Of a stretch of DNA of 64,000 nt, positions 34,297 through 46,735 are shown piece after piece. The translations under genes and the position numbers were made by a program. The stretch spans positions 88,809,469 to 88,873,468 of the forward strand of contig NC_088677.1 in NCBI RefSeq assembly GCF_950023065.1, written 5' to 3'. Below the pieces are notes generated by a model that did no database searches, was not told the origin of the DNA, and saw nothing but the letters and a program-made list of their open reading frames with translations. Source of the DNA: Planococcus citri (lineage: Eukaryota; Arthropoda; Insecta; Hemiptera; Pseudococcidae). The number at the start of each line of letters is the position of its first letter. Within the stretch, counting starts at the first letter, position 1.

Positions 34297-37200
34297 CTTC
34301 TACTAACAATCTCATAGACTTTAAGAAAAAACGAGCAATTGCTCGTAGAACTAATCTATCAAAACAAATGGATAGTTGGACCAAATTTATGTTGAATATC
34401 ACTCACAGTACTAATATAAATGAAATGTGGATAAAAATACAAATATTAAAAGGCTGCTATGTCCCATCTGAAATTTCATATCTTCTCCACAACAATTACA
34501 TTATTACTTCATTAGACAACATAACCAAAACCATGGCTCAATCTTTTTCCAATGTCTCAGCAACAAGTTCCTACAGTGAAGCTTTTCAAACAATCAAAAA
34601 CCAAACTGAAAATTTAGTACTTGATTTTTCATCTGATAACCTTGAACCATACAATGCACCTTTCTCTATAAACGAACTACTGTACTGTTTAAACCACAAC
34701 ATCAAAAATTCATCACCTGGACCAGATGATATTCATCCATGTATGTTGAAACATCTTTCTGGCACCAGTAAAAATGACTTACTAAACCTCTATAATATAA
34801 TCTGGTCTTCAGATTCCTTCCCTCAAACATGGAAAACTGCAATTGCCATTCCCATACTTAAACCTGAGAAAAATGCTCACCTTCCCTCCAGTTACAGACC
34901 TATTTCCTTAACTTCTGTCACATGTAAAATTCTAGAAAAAATGGTTATGAAACGTCTTACTTGGTATATCGACTCTACAAATTCCCTCAGTTCTTTTCAA
35001 AGTGGCTTTCAGAAAAAAAGATCTACTCTGGACCATCTTTTTAGTCTTACACAGAAAATCAATACTGCCTTTCAAGATAAAGAATTTGTACTCTCAGTCT
35101 TCTTTGATCTTGAAAAATCTTTCGACAAAGCATGGAGATACAGAATACTTCAAAAAATACATGCTATAGGAATTCGAGGGCATTTAGCTTACTTTATTCA
35201 AAACTTTTTATCAAATCTTACCTTTAAAGTCAGAATTGAAAATACATACTGTGAACTTTTTGATATTGAAAATGGAGTCCCTCAAGGCTCTGTGCTTAGC
35301 ACCATGCTATTTATACTTACTCCTGATTGATGATATCTGTAGTATTATTCCCCAACCTGTTTCCTTAAGAATTTTTGCAGATGATATAAACATTTCAATA
35401 CGCTCAAATAACATCAAACTAGCCTCAGAAATGATCCAAAAAAACTTCTCAATTGTATCGAAAAATGGGCTGAATCAAATGGACTAACATTTTCTGAATC
35501 TAAAACTCACTGTATACTATTTACTAAGAGAAATAAAACCTACCCAGAACCTATCCTCAAATTCAAAGGACATCCTTTAGTTTTTAAACCAATTACCAAA
35601 TTCCTCCGACTTGCTTTTGATAAAAAAAACTTACTTAGGCTCCTTATTTTCTCAACATAAAAGCTCAACTTCACAAATGTCTAAATTTACTAAAAATTGT
35701 TAACTTGGAGCGCTGATAAACAACGATGGTAGAAATCACAAAGAAATTAAATCACGGATTGGAATGGCAAAGACCGCTTTCAACAACCTTGCCAATGTGC
35801 TGGGAAATTGAACGATGAGTATAGATCTGAGGAAGAGAATTATGCGATGCTACGTATGGACCATTCTGAAGTATTCTTGCAAAACATGGACCATGAGTGC
35901 AGAATGCGAGAAGAAAGTATCCGCTTTCGAGATATGATGCTATTGAAGGCTACTATGGATCTCTTGGAAGGACTTCATTACCAACAAGGAAGTATTAGCA
36001 AGAATAGGAGAGGAGCGGAAAGTTGTAGTTGAAGATATCAAAAACAGAAAGCTAAAGTATTTAGCTCATAAAATACGAGAAAACAGTATTTTCATGCTAG
36101 CGGTACAGGGGAAAATCCAAGGAAGGTCGACGAGAGGGAGGAAACAACCGGAACTGTTAACAACAAACTCACTGGCAAACTCTCCCTGTAAGACCCTGAA
36201 AGAGACGATCAGATACGCTAGATACCGGCTAATATAGATGGACATATACGCTATCTCCTGTAAAGGAGCGCGACTACGACAACGACAATGTTAAAAATCC
36301 AAAGTATAACCCATCACACCAACTATTACTCCACTTGTATAAAGCTCTGATACATAGTAAAATTGAATATGGAAGTCCATGCTTTTCAAACCTGTCAAGT
36401 AAAACTACTAACATTCTCAAAACTGTTCAAAATTCCTCCTTGCGCATCTGTATAGGTGCTCTCTATTCGTCTCCAATTGATAGTATTTATTGTGAAGCTG
36501 CAGAGCTTCCTCTTGATTTTAGGAAAACTCTCACGACAAACAAATTCTTAACAACTGTTTCAAATAATCCATCTCACCCTCTTCAAAAATCACTCAAGTC
36601 TATAGCTCTCAGCATTTCCTCCATACTTCAGGTCCAATCCCAGAATTTATCAAAAATATGAACAACCTACAAATCGACCTAGAAAACCTAATTCATAAAC
36701 CGATATCTTATCCCCCTTGGTCTGTCAAACCTATACAGATGGAATTCTACTTACGAAACTACCCAAAACATGATCACTCCCCATTATTAATCAAGAGTCA
36801 TTGCTTAGAACTGTTATCAAACTATACAGAATATAACTTATGCTTCACAGATGGTTCAAAAATCTCTAACATTCATACTGGTTATGCTTACTCAATTAAT
36901 GACAAAGTTCTCAGTTTCAAAATTCACAACTGTGCCTCAATTTTTACTGCTGAACTCACTGCCATAAAACATTGCCTAATAGATATAATTTCCATTCAAT
37001 CGGAAAATAAAAAATTCCTAATTCAAACCGACTCACTAAGTTCACTGCTATCCATTCGAAACATTTTTTCTGACCATCCCATAGTCCAAGACATACATAA
37101 GTCCCTTTTTAACCTCCAAAATTATGATTACTCAATTAGCTTCATGTATGTTCCCAGCCACATAGGTATCGCTGGAAACGAAACTGTTGATTAGATTAGC

Positions 37201-37650
37201 AAAAACAGCCGCTGCCCCCTCCCCTCTAACCTCTCTCACTCCTGATGATATTAAATCTCTAATCACTCGCAACACATTTACCAACTGGCAGAACTTTTGG
37301 TCACAACAAACTTCAAACAAACACTTCCAACATAAAAAAACAACCCTCCCCTGGAAAAATCTAGGCCACATGAACAGAAAAGAAGAAATCCTTATTACGA
37401 GTACTAGACTAACAATAGGCCACACAAAAATTACTCACAACCACTTATACCAAAAAGAACCAAAACCCCCATGCCAATTTTGCAGAAACGAACCCACATC
37501 CATCCAACACATACTTTTCAACTGTCCCCAACTAAAACAAAACAGACTTACACTACAGATAAAAGAAAACCCTCCTACTATTCCTGACGAACCCCCTGAA
37601 ATATAAAAATTCATCTCCCTAATAAAAAACATCAACCTCACAAACCAAAT
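34297..37650 (+). pseudogene. LINE copy A (RT, RNase H, zinc knuckle), interrupted
   Basis: This is the better copy of a Jockey/I-type LINE. Order: linker before RT (KKKRAIARRTNLSKQ), RT fingers (SPGPDDIHPCML, SSYRPISLTSVTCKILEKMV), palm FFDLEKSFDKAW (about 35101), GVPQGSVLSTMLF (about 35273), FADD catalytic box (35370-35386), then after an insertion a post-RT region (CIGALYSSPIDSIY), RNase H (CFTDGSK, IFTAELTAI, IQTDSLSSL, YVPSHIGIAGNE at 36658-37190) and a CQFC..H..C knuckle (about 37476-37530). Both RT aspartates and the RNase H acidic residues are present, but frameshifts at about 35320, 35450 and 37190, a TGG-to-TAG-like stop near 35630 and the insertion inactivate it. It is 5'-truncated; the endonuclease is missing. 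Confidence 0.92.
35696..36294 (+). pseudogene. RTE-like LINE 3' fragment inserted in LINE copy A
   Basis: A 583-bp insert (35704-36286) is flanked by near-identical 8-mers (ATTGTTAA and AATGTTAA). It reads as the C-terminal part of an endonuclease/reverse-transcriptase LINE: LGALINNDGRNHKEI, RIGMAKTAFNNLANVL, RCYVWTILKYSCKTWTM, NKEVLARIGEE, LKYLAHKIRE, then a stop and a short UTR ending in GACGACAA-like triplets. Internal stops occur near 35812 and 35935. Removing it and one duplicate restores the host LINE frame (NLLKIVKNPK). Confidence 0.88.
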
Positions 37651-40397
37651 TTACCCCCTCCCCCCTTTACGGATGTAATAATCTTGTAATTAAAAATACC
37701 CCCCCCCCTCTCCCAAAAAAAGAACCATTGGGAAGGAAAGTGATTCTTCGGATCAACGCAAATATCCAAAAGACTGTCTGTTCTATTACGATTTCAATCA
37801 CCTAGGTTTACGGTTATTTGCGTAGAACGAGCTATTTCCATTTCCCTATTGAAGGACCCTACGTTGATCCTCTACAGCTTCATCGCCCATTACTTATTTC
37901 CTATACACCTGTTAGCTAGATTTCTGCAGTTTCGATCCCTCCATCGTAACTTTTGGCAGCGCTTATCGAAGCTTAAATCTGTTCTTAAGGAAACGTCCTC
38001 TATGCTCTCCCACGCACTCGAGTTGAGTTAACTTTACGTTAAAACTTATTAAAGGAGAAAAAATCAGTTCACTGGGCATTATGAGATAGGCGGCGGCGTA
38101 TCTTATCGAACTGTCGAGGTTTATTTTGTAAAATTACAATCCGATGAGAAGTTGAGGATGAAAGACCCACCGGGAGAAGTTTTGTAAAAGTGCCCTGCCT
38201 CGCCTGCGCCTCTCGCGTCATTACGGTACGAGTATGTACGCGCTAACGCAATAGCGAGCTGATGTGACATTGAAAGCACGTGCCAAAAAGGATAAAAGAA
38301 AAGGGTGTAGGAAGGAAGAGAACTATACGGCCTTGGCCATGGTTTTGAATCGATATTAATATATGAATGAAATGTTACGTCATTGACTCAAAAGCGCAAG
38401 TTGGCGTTTTTTCCTACTCCCTTTTTCCTCCGCTCGAACTGCTCGCTTGATGCTCAACCTGCTCTCTACCTGCTTCATCTCTCTCATCCATCCATCGTAT
38501 TTATTCTTTTCCTGCGAATGTACCTCTACCTACCTACCTACATCATCTACGTATACTAATACCTGTATTCGTACACTCGGAAATTCATCAACGAGCACGT
38601 GAAAGAGTAAAGTAAACGCAAACGTAAGCATTCCAATACCACTACGAGTAGGTATGACGAGGAAAAGCAGAAAGGAAAAACTTTCCTCGTTTTCGCGAGA
38701 GCTACAAGAAGAGGCGAAGGCGAGCCAGCACCTCGTTCTCGTAATACAAATGGAACATTTGTTGTTTTTCTTCGCCTGCTCGCGGAAGCGAGGTTACTTG
38801 TTTTTATTTAATTTGCGAGCTGAATAATTAACCGCGTTTAGTCATTGCTGCGACGATACCACGACGACGACGTAGCGTGGGCGAATCATGAGAAAGTTTT
38901 TTTTTCCTCAACTTTTTTCTCCCAAGATACGAAACTTTCTTTTCGGCGACCGATTTCGTGTACCTACGTTTACTTATCCTAAAGTGGAACTCTCGATATC
39001 CTGTTCATCCTTTGTCGACGACATCTTCAAACGATGCAGTCGCCCGAAGCAAAGGCTAAATGGCTGACGAAGAAAAAAAAGGTCTCTTTTGTACGTGCAT
39101 TCGAAGCGGAAAACTATCTTTAGGCTGAATACAGCGCAACTTGAAATCTCGTAGGCGGTGGGTGCTTTGCACCGCCAACTCCCACTTGGTTCGGTTTTGA
39201 ACCTTAACAACGTGCGTAAGGAGTGAAGGTCGCCAGCGGAAAAAAAAACCATCGATCGCCTGTTGAATGAAAATGCCGATACCGAGGCCACCAAAGCCAA
39301 TACCGGCTTTTAAACGCTAATTACTAGTACTATGGTGGTAGAAACATGGACGATTTTTCATTTATCGAGGATTACTAATGTAGGTAGGTAAATCAGCGCG
39401 ACGAAAAATTTTCTGCATTTTTTCAACACGTGCTCTTCTCGTTTTGGTATACTCGAACAGGTGCTGCGCGCGGTCTTTGTGAAATTCGAACAAAATGCTC
39501 AATCTCTGACTGAAAGTTGAAAGCTTGCTGGTTCGTTGCGTCGCCTTATTTTATAGATAGCACTGCTAAAGAAAATTACGTAGCGAGTTTTCACCCCAGA
39601 ATGCGACACTTCACGATGGAAAAATCTCAGCTCATACCTATATACAATCTCTTTTACCTGTATCCGCGTTACCTGTTTTCCTGCACGCAACTCGTGACGT
39701 ATTACTTAACGGATTTTAGCCCAAATTCTAGCGGATTTCGCCTCGTTTTAACCTTTACCTTAATTAAGCTCAGGTTCAAGTTCACGTATCGCCGTTGCTG
39801 TTGTTTTATCCTGGTGTATCTTGCTGAGTGAGATTTTCAGTTTATCACGTTGTTTTACGAATATTCGTTTCTTTAGTCATTTTATGCCAGAGCAGTCCAC
39901 TTGATATCAATATAAAGTATGTAGTTGGTGAATTTTAGACGAGAATAAGAGAAAAACATTATGTTTTATGAATCTTCATTTTGTTTGATCAAGTTTCAGC
40001 GGGTCATAGGCATGGCACCATCCGAAAAAGACGAAAAGTCACAAACTATAGGAAATTGAGATTTCAGTTCAGAGATTTTCAAGTGAATTGGACAATTTTT
40101 TGAAAAATGATCACATTTGGTAGGATAACTATCAATAATGAAGAATTTAAATTGCAAATATGATAGTTGAAATCGCCTCCCCCCACCCCCCTCTAAGGAA
40201 AACATCAAATTTCAAGAAATCTCCACCGAATGAGAATTATAGGCAGATACTTTAATTTTCTAATGAAACTGGACAAAATTTAAGGATTAGAAGGTAAAAA
40301 AACGTAAAAATTTCAATTTTTTGGATTTTTTTATGTTCATTTTGAAAACCGAGAGAGGAAGAGGGGGCTTTCTGGCACGACTTTTTTTCACTAATAT
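37651..40397. other. Non-coding stretch with GC-richer patch
   Basis: No supported gene. From about 38040 to 39320 the sequence is GC- and CpG-richer than the rest of the intron, with a TACC run near 38527. The frames there (for example minus 39300..38974) lack recognisable motifs and splice signals. An enhancer-like or untranslated function is possible but unproven. Confidence 0.4.
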
Positions 40398-42259
40398 TAG
40401 TCCGGCATATGACAATGGGAGTAATTGCATCTCCCCCCCGCCGCCGATCCGCCGGGACAACTTTTTTCTTAAAAGGGACATCCTAAGAAACATTTTAAAG
40501 CAAACTTGCCCAAAAAAAAGTTGGCCTTTTTTACAAAATGGCGGCCATTTTGATGGACTGGTCAGCTGAAATCGCAGATTTTGCGTTTCAACATAGGACT
40601 TGCACGATATTTTTCTAACCTTACAAAAGTAGATCGAAAGATCATGCAAAAATTCATCACCTGTCAAAATTTCAAGTGCTAAAGTGCGTTTTTCGATTTT
40701 TGGTGAATTTTTGAAAATCCCATTTAAAGCCAAAAATGCGGGGAAAAATCAAAATTTTACCAACTTGACCAAGAAAACTGAAATTTGGGATATACCCTAT
40801 TTTCGACATGCCGAATCGATTGGAAACGGTTTCAACCCGTTTTGAGCAGTTCAGGAGCCTCCAGCAGATTTTTAAAACTCGAAATTCCCACAAAATTCCA
40901 TCAAATTGGAGTTGTAACGCTGAAATTTATTCTAAAAACTAATTTCGATACGCTACGAAGTGCTGCAGGTGAATTTCAAGTCGTTTTGGAGCCTCCGGCA
41001 ACCTTTTGAAAATTCCTAAAGCCTCCAGCAGATTTTTGAAACTTTAAATTTTCACAAAATTTCAACAAATAGAGATGGAAAGCTGAAATTTACTCTACAC
41101 TCCAATCTTAACACCCTTTGAAGACGAGTTTAGGTGGGTTCAAGTTATTTTAGAGCCTCCAGCGACTATTTTGAAAATTACTGGAGCCTTCAGTAGATTT
41201 TTGAACTTGAAATTTCCCCAAAATTCCATCAAACTAAGATGGAGAGTCGAGATTCATTCTGCAAACTAATTTCAATACGCTACGAAGTTGACTGCTGGTG
41301 GATTTCAAGTCTTTCAGGAGCCTCCAGCGACTTTTTGAAAGGTTATATGACGTTTTTTTTAGAAAATTGAAATTTCCTAAAATAAGTTGGAAGCTTCAAA
41401 ACCATTTGAAATCACCATTTAGTCTGCGAAGTAAATTTCAGCTTGCCAACTTCATTTGATAAATTAATGTTACGGGAATTTCAAGTTTCTAAAATCTACT
41501 GGAGGCTCCAGTAATCTTTAAAAAAGTCGCTGAAGGCTCTAAAATGACTTGAACCCACCTGAAGTCGTCTTCAGAAGGTGTTAAAATTGGATTGTAGAGT
41601 AAATTTCAGCTTTCCATCTCAATTTGATGAAATTTTGTGAAAATTTAAAGTTTCAAAACTCTGCTGGAGACTCCAAAACGACTTGAAATTCACCTGCAGT
41701 ACTTCGTAGCGTATTGAAATTAGTTTTTAGAATAAATTTTAGCTTCACAACTCCAATTTGATGGAATTTTGTGGGAATTTCGATTTTCAAAAATCTGCTG
41801 GAGGCTCCTGAACTGCTCAAAACGGGTTGAAACCGTTTCCAATCGATTTGGCATGTCGAAAATAGGGTATATTCCAAACTTCAGCTTTCTTGGTGAATTT
41901 GGTAAAATTTTGATTTTTCCCCTCATTTTTAGCCTAAATGGGATTTTCAAAAATTCACCAAAAATCGAAAAACGCACTTTAGCACTTGAAATTTTGACAG
42001 GTGATGAATTTTTGCATGATCTTTCGATCTACCTTTGTAAGGTTTGAAAAATATCGTTCAAGTCCTATGTTGAAACGCAAAATCTGCGATTTCGACTGAC
42101 CTGTCAATCAAAATGGTCGCCATTTTGTAAGTAAGGCCAACTTTATTTTGGTTAAGTTTGCTTTAAAATGTTCCTTAGGATGTCCCCTTTAAGAAAAAAG
42201 TCGTCCCAACGGATCGGGGGGGGGGGGTGGAATTACTCCCATTGTCATATACCGGACTA
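40398..42259. mobile_element. Foldback element 1 (arms about 760-800 bp)
   Basis: The left arm (about 40398-41198) and right arm (about 41498-42259) are inverted copies around a loop of about 300 bp. The ends are TAGTCCGGCATATGACAATG and the complement of TAGTCCGGTATATGACAATG. A TAT on each side may be the target duplication. Each arm carries, from tip inward, a C- or G-run block, a palindrome CAAAATGGCGGCCATTTTG, and ~165-bp units with CTGGAGGCTCCAG. No transposase; conserved-looking frames on the two arms are the same repeat read twice. Confidence 0.85.
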
Positions 42260-43475
42260 TATGGTTGGAGAAAATTCTCTCGTGAAACCTGACAACTTTA
42301 AGGCATCGACAAATATTTTTTTTCACAAGTAGTTATAAAGGGAGCTCTCTTTTCGATTCCTCTGGTTAGCCATGGATGGTGATAGGGGGGGGGCTAAAGT
42401 TGGTATGTGACTGAGGTGTTTGAACTAGAAAGTCCACAATTTTAGAAATGTGTAATATGTACTTAGATTTTTTCATATTTTGTAAAATCGTGGGAGCTCA
42501 CCGGCACCTCGTTATTTCTCACTGAGGGGACTGAAAATTTCATTACGTGATTTTCTCTCCCGATGTAGCAACTTTTAGGGGTGGAGTGAAAAAAAAAATG
42601 TTCCTACTCAGAGCATATACCACACCCATCCCATGAAATTATGACGAAACGAAAAACTTTTAGTACAAAGGTAAAAATAACGCAGTTTTTTTTGGTCTAC
42701 CCACCAAAAACATTGATTTCTTGAAAAAGTGATGAAAAAAGCAAAGATGAATCGTTCAAATACCTATTCTATAACCAAACGAAAAACGTGCATATTTTCG
42801 CTTTGAAAACAACAAGCTCAGACATTTTAAGCAAACTGCCCTCCTCTACTACCTCTTTATTTATTTTTTTTTTCAAACCGACCGTTCTCCGAACTTCGAA
42901 GACAGGTAGGTGGCTGATTTTGCGTTCGATACGTCGGCGATATTTTTTTTCATTTATCACAATTTTAATTGAAAAAGAAAACGTTCGTGTATCGAAGGAA
43001 ATGTAGGCAAACTTTCCACGCAGCTTTGGCCAGTGTGGGTGAGCGAGTATACACCGAGCTACTGCAGGTGATTGATAAGCTTCGAATTGAACCACATAGC
43101 GATATTATTTTCATTGTGTGGAAGGCGGTAGTCGAATTTATATCTTGTTTGATTCATCTTCGAGAAATTACTAAATCAATGATGGAACTTCATGGGCTAG
43201 AAATAGATTGTGGACACATCAATGTCCTGTAAAGGATATGGAATCCCGACGACGACGACGACGTCGACGACCTACACACGACAAGTAATGAAAGTTTTTT
43301 TCAAATAAAACTGTAAAGAAATACGTCTATAAAACGAAGAGAAGATAGTAGCTACTAAATTGTGTTGCAAAATCAGTTGATCATGATACTGGCGAAGGGA
43401 AAGAGGGAAATTCCAACAGTCAGACAAATTTTTCAACTGAGCAACGCTAAATTGAATGAATATGCAAAAAAAAAT
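42260..43475. other. Non-coding stretch, weak ORFs
   Basis: G runs near 42380, then frames on both strands over 42770-43230 with no recognised motif. A GAC triplet run lies at 43248-43270. Nothing is supported as a gene. Confidence 0.4.
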
Positions 43476-44110
43476 GCATCACCGCTCAAAATTTTAGATT
43501 TTAAAGCGCGTTTTTTGATTTTTGACGAATTTTTAAAAACTAAATTGAGACCAAAAAATGAGGAAAAAATCGAAATTTCATCAAATTGATCTAGAAAACT
43601 GAAATTTGTCAGAACCATGTTTATTTGATCCCTGAATTCGAATAGAAACGATTTAGAACTGTTTTGAGACAGTCTGGAGCCTCCAGCAGGTTTCTGAAAA
43701 TTGAAATTTTCACAATACTTTACCAAATGAAATTGCGGAAAACTAAAATTCACTTCATACTCAAATTTCAACATTCTGAGTTGATTGGAGTTGGTTTCAA
43801 GCCGCTCTGAAGCCTTTAGTCATATTTTGGAAATTCCAGATTCTCAAAAAGTGTCATAAAGACCCTCAAAATTGATTTATACATTTTTTCAAACTGATAA
43901 AAGCCAATTTGGAAAAAATTAACTGTAATCGGTCAACTAGCTCACTAACAAACACAAATGATATTCCTCCTACAAACTCAAGTTGAATTGGACAAATTTT
44001 AGGGCGTCTTTTTCAAAAACTGGAACTTCTAAAAAGTTGCTGGATGCTCTAGAACATCTTGAAATTACCTCCAGTCGAATCAGCATGTTGAATGGATTTT
44101 TAGCTTTTCA
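43476..44110. repeat. Diverged single-arm copy of the foldback core
   Basis: It has the same order of words as the left arms (CACCGCTCAAAATTTTAGAT, AAAATGAGGAAAAAATCGAA, GGAGCCTCCAGCAGGTTTCT) but is more diverged and has no matching inverted arm. Confidence 0.6.
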
Positions 44111-45638
44111 TCTTCATTGGATGAGATTTAGTGGCAATTTCAACTTTCGAAAATAGTACTTCTTGTGAATATGTGTCATTCCGTAGGTAATGGGCTCATT
44201 TGGTCGATTCTATTTATCGAGATAATCGTGTTTTTAGTGAAAAAGTCGAGAGAATCTATAATCCAGGTTTTGATGATTTCGATGTAGAACATATCAGACT
44301 ATCGCGTATTGAAGCATCAAGGCCGCAGGTGCGCCCCAAGCGGAGAAAAACAGAACTAAAGTTTTCCTAAGAAGGGCCCATTTGGTCGGTTTTGTTTTTT
44401 GCGGTAAATTCATTTCCAAAGACGTCCGAAAAAATACCCTCCGAATTATACTGCATCTAGTCGCCAGTAGTAGGACTCTTAAGAAATTGTTTGAGGTGGA
44501 CAAAGCTAGATCGAAAGCGCGTGCTAAAGTCTATTTTTCGATTTTAGGTGAATTTATTTAAAAATCCAACTTATAGGCCACACATGAGAAAAAAAATCAA
44601 AATTTTACCAAATTGACTTGGAAAGCTAAAATTTGGCGCATGCTCTAATTTCGACCTGCGAAATCGATTGGGAACGATTTCAAGCCGTTTTAAGCAGTTC
44701 TAGAGCCTCCAGCACATTTTTGAAACTCAAGATTTTATCAAATAAAGTTAGAAACCCGAAATTCATGCTGTTATTCAACTTAAACACGCTATTAAATCAA
44801 CCGTTGGTGAGGTTTTAAGTCATTTTGAATCCTCCAACAACTTTTTGAAAATTCTTGAAGCCTCCAGTAGGTTTTTGAAATTTGAAATTTCCACAAAATT
44901 ATATCAAATGAAGTTGGAAATTGAAAATTCATGCTGCTCTCCAACCTAAACGCGTTATCAAGTCGACTGCAGGTAGATTTAAAGTCGTTTTGGAGCCTTC
45001 AGTAGATTTTTGGAAAACAGAGCTTTCTCAAAATCGGCTGGAGGCGCCAAAACGGATTGAAATCGCCTGCAATCCACTTCGGAATAATGTCAAAAACAGG
45101 GTGTAAACTGAATTTCATCTTTCTACCAAAAACGGAAGCGGAAGGGTAATTTTTTAAAATTTTTAAAGAAGTTTGAAATCGATGAACGAAAAAAATGTTT
45201 CAGACTGGAATACACCGATTTTTTAAAAAATAACGGGTACCTTATATCGACCGAAGCTTCAAGACTACATCAAATCCACCTACAGTTGACTTCACATAGC
45301 GATAGCGTATTAAAATTAGTTTTCAGAGTAAATTTCGACTTTATAACTCTATTTGATGAAATTTTGTGGAAATTTCAAGTTTCAAAAATCTATACTGCCC
45401 TCATAGAAAATCACTACTAGCGTCATTACTAAAAAAAAATACTAGTAGCTTTTTCGGCAAGTAGCGTCACTACTACTGACAGACGTTACTAATGACTAGT
45501 AACGTTTGTCAATAGTAGTGACACGCGCAAATTTGCGCATTTTGCACTGAAAATCATGGCAAAAACATGTTAATGGCAGCTGTTTACTTGTAGACCCTCC
45601 TAGAACAACGAATTCTCCCCAAAAAAATTTTGAAAATC

Positions 45639-45726
45639 AAAAAAAATTTCATGCCTGGGATGGGGTTTGAACCTGCAATCCCTCACTCTCTAGTTACCTG
45701 CCTAACAAACTAGACCACTGAGGAAG
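45639..45726 (-). ncRNA. tRNA-like Pol III promoter unit (A box, B box, T8)
   Basis: Minus strand: A-box-like TGGTCTAGTTTGTT (45717-45704), B-box-like GGTTCAAACCC (45673-45663), then a run of eight T (45646-45639). The box spacing suits a tRNA with a variable loop, but the stems are imperfect and the acceptor arm is not convincing. It is most likely a tRNA-derived promoter inside the TIR element, pointing to the nearer (left) end about 240 bp away. Confidence 0.55.
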
Positions 45727-46508
45727 TTAGAAGATGAGGTGTTAGAAACATTTATAATTATGCACTTTTTAGCACTCTGGACTTTAAAAAATTTCAAGTC
45801 TGATGATTTTTTACAAAATTAAAACTGAGTTTTTGGTGTGTTGATATTTCTAGATAAAAATTAAATGGATATCATACACTCGTATTCGATATTCCTTTGC
45901 GAAAATGGACCCTTCCCCATCCCCTTACCATCGTCCCCCCTCCGAGGGGGCTGGTACCTGGAAATTTTTTTTTCATTTTTCGACTGGAATTTAGGCTTTA
46001 TTCGCAAAAATGGACTTTTTTCCGTTCCTCTCCCCTCCTCTCCCGACTCTCCCCCTCCTAGGGGGCTGGTACTTCGAATTTTTTTTTTTTCATTTTTCGA
46101 CTGGAATTTAGGCTTTATTTGCAAAAAACATGGACTTTTTTCCGTTCCTCTCCCCTCCCCTCCCTCTCCAAATTTTAAAAATATAAATGGGGCCCGAGCA
46201 ACTGAGCAAGCCATGATAAAAGCTCTTGACAACTGACAATTCTTCATTTTTTCAGGATATAATCATTTCTATAAATGCAAAAAATTGAAATGTTAAATGA
46301 TTGTTTCCAGATATTTGGTGAAAAAAAGGGAGTTTTAGATTGAGGATTTCTGGTAGTTTGACTGAAATGCAGCAGAGGACCCTTCTTAAAAAAAAATTCA
46401 AATAAAAAAATCGCATTATTTGTGATGTGAGAAGTCAATTTTGCAAAAAAACATGGTTTTTGGGAATTCTTTAATTTTCATTTTTCACTAATTGTAGGTA
46501 CCTGCCAT

Positions 46509-46735
46509 AGCTGTTAGTAGCGTCAGTTTAATCGTTACTAGTGTCGGCTTGGTCATTAGTAGCGTTAAATCATTCACTAGTAATGTTGAGACAGTCGCTA
46601 GTAGCGCCGAGTCAGTCGCTAGTAGCGTCGAGCTGGTCGCTAGTAGTGTCAGTACAGGCATTAGTAACGTTTTCGGTATCACTAGTAACTTTTTCAGAAA
46701 CGCTAGTAATTTTTTGAAGTCGCTAGTAGTGATTT
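46509..46735. repeat. 21-bp tandem array, about 11 units
   Basis: Units such as AGTCGCTAGTAGCGCCGAGTC follow one another at 21-bp spacing, with the core CTAGTARCG kept and the rest drifting. The last unit runs into the terminal inverted repeat, so the array is the subterminal region of the TIR element. Being a multiple of three, it gives a spurious leucine/threonine-rich frame on the minus strand. Confidence 0.9.

Noticed and set aside
38974..39300. 108-codon minus-strand frame in a GC-richer patch
   Set aside because: No recognised motif, no flanking splice signals of note and no reliable start; left as an unassigned GC-rich region.
40672..42047. Shared protein-like frames (CWRLLNCSKRVETVSNRFG) on foldback arms and lone copies
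   Set aside because: The same DNA repeat read in the same frame gives the same peptide; there are no start/stop constraints, and other copies break the frame.
42788..43232. Frames on both strands that look moderately protein-like
   Set aside because: Both strands are open over the same region, no motif is recognised and no convincing splice sites flank them.
45865..46247. Overlapping 120-codon frames on both strands
   Set aside because: They arise from two near-identical C-rich segments within the TIR element; composition is low-complexity.
46488..46682. Leu/Thr-rich minus-strand frame
   Set aside because: It is the 21-bp tandem array translated; 21 is a multiple of three, so it stays open.
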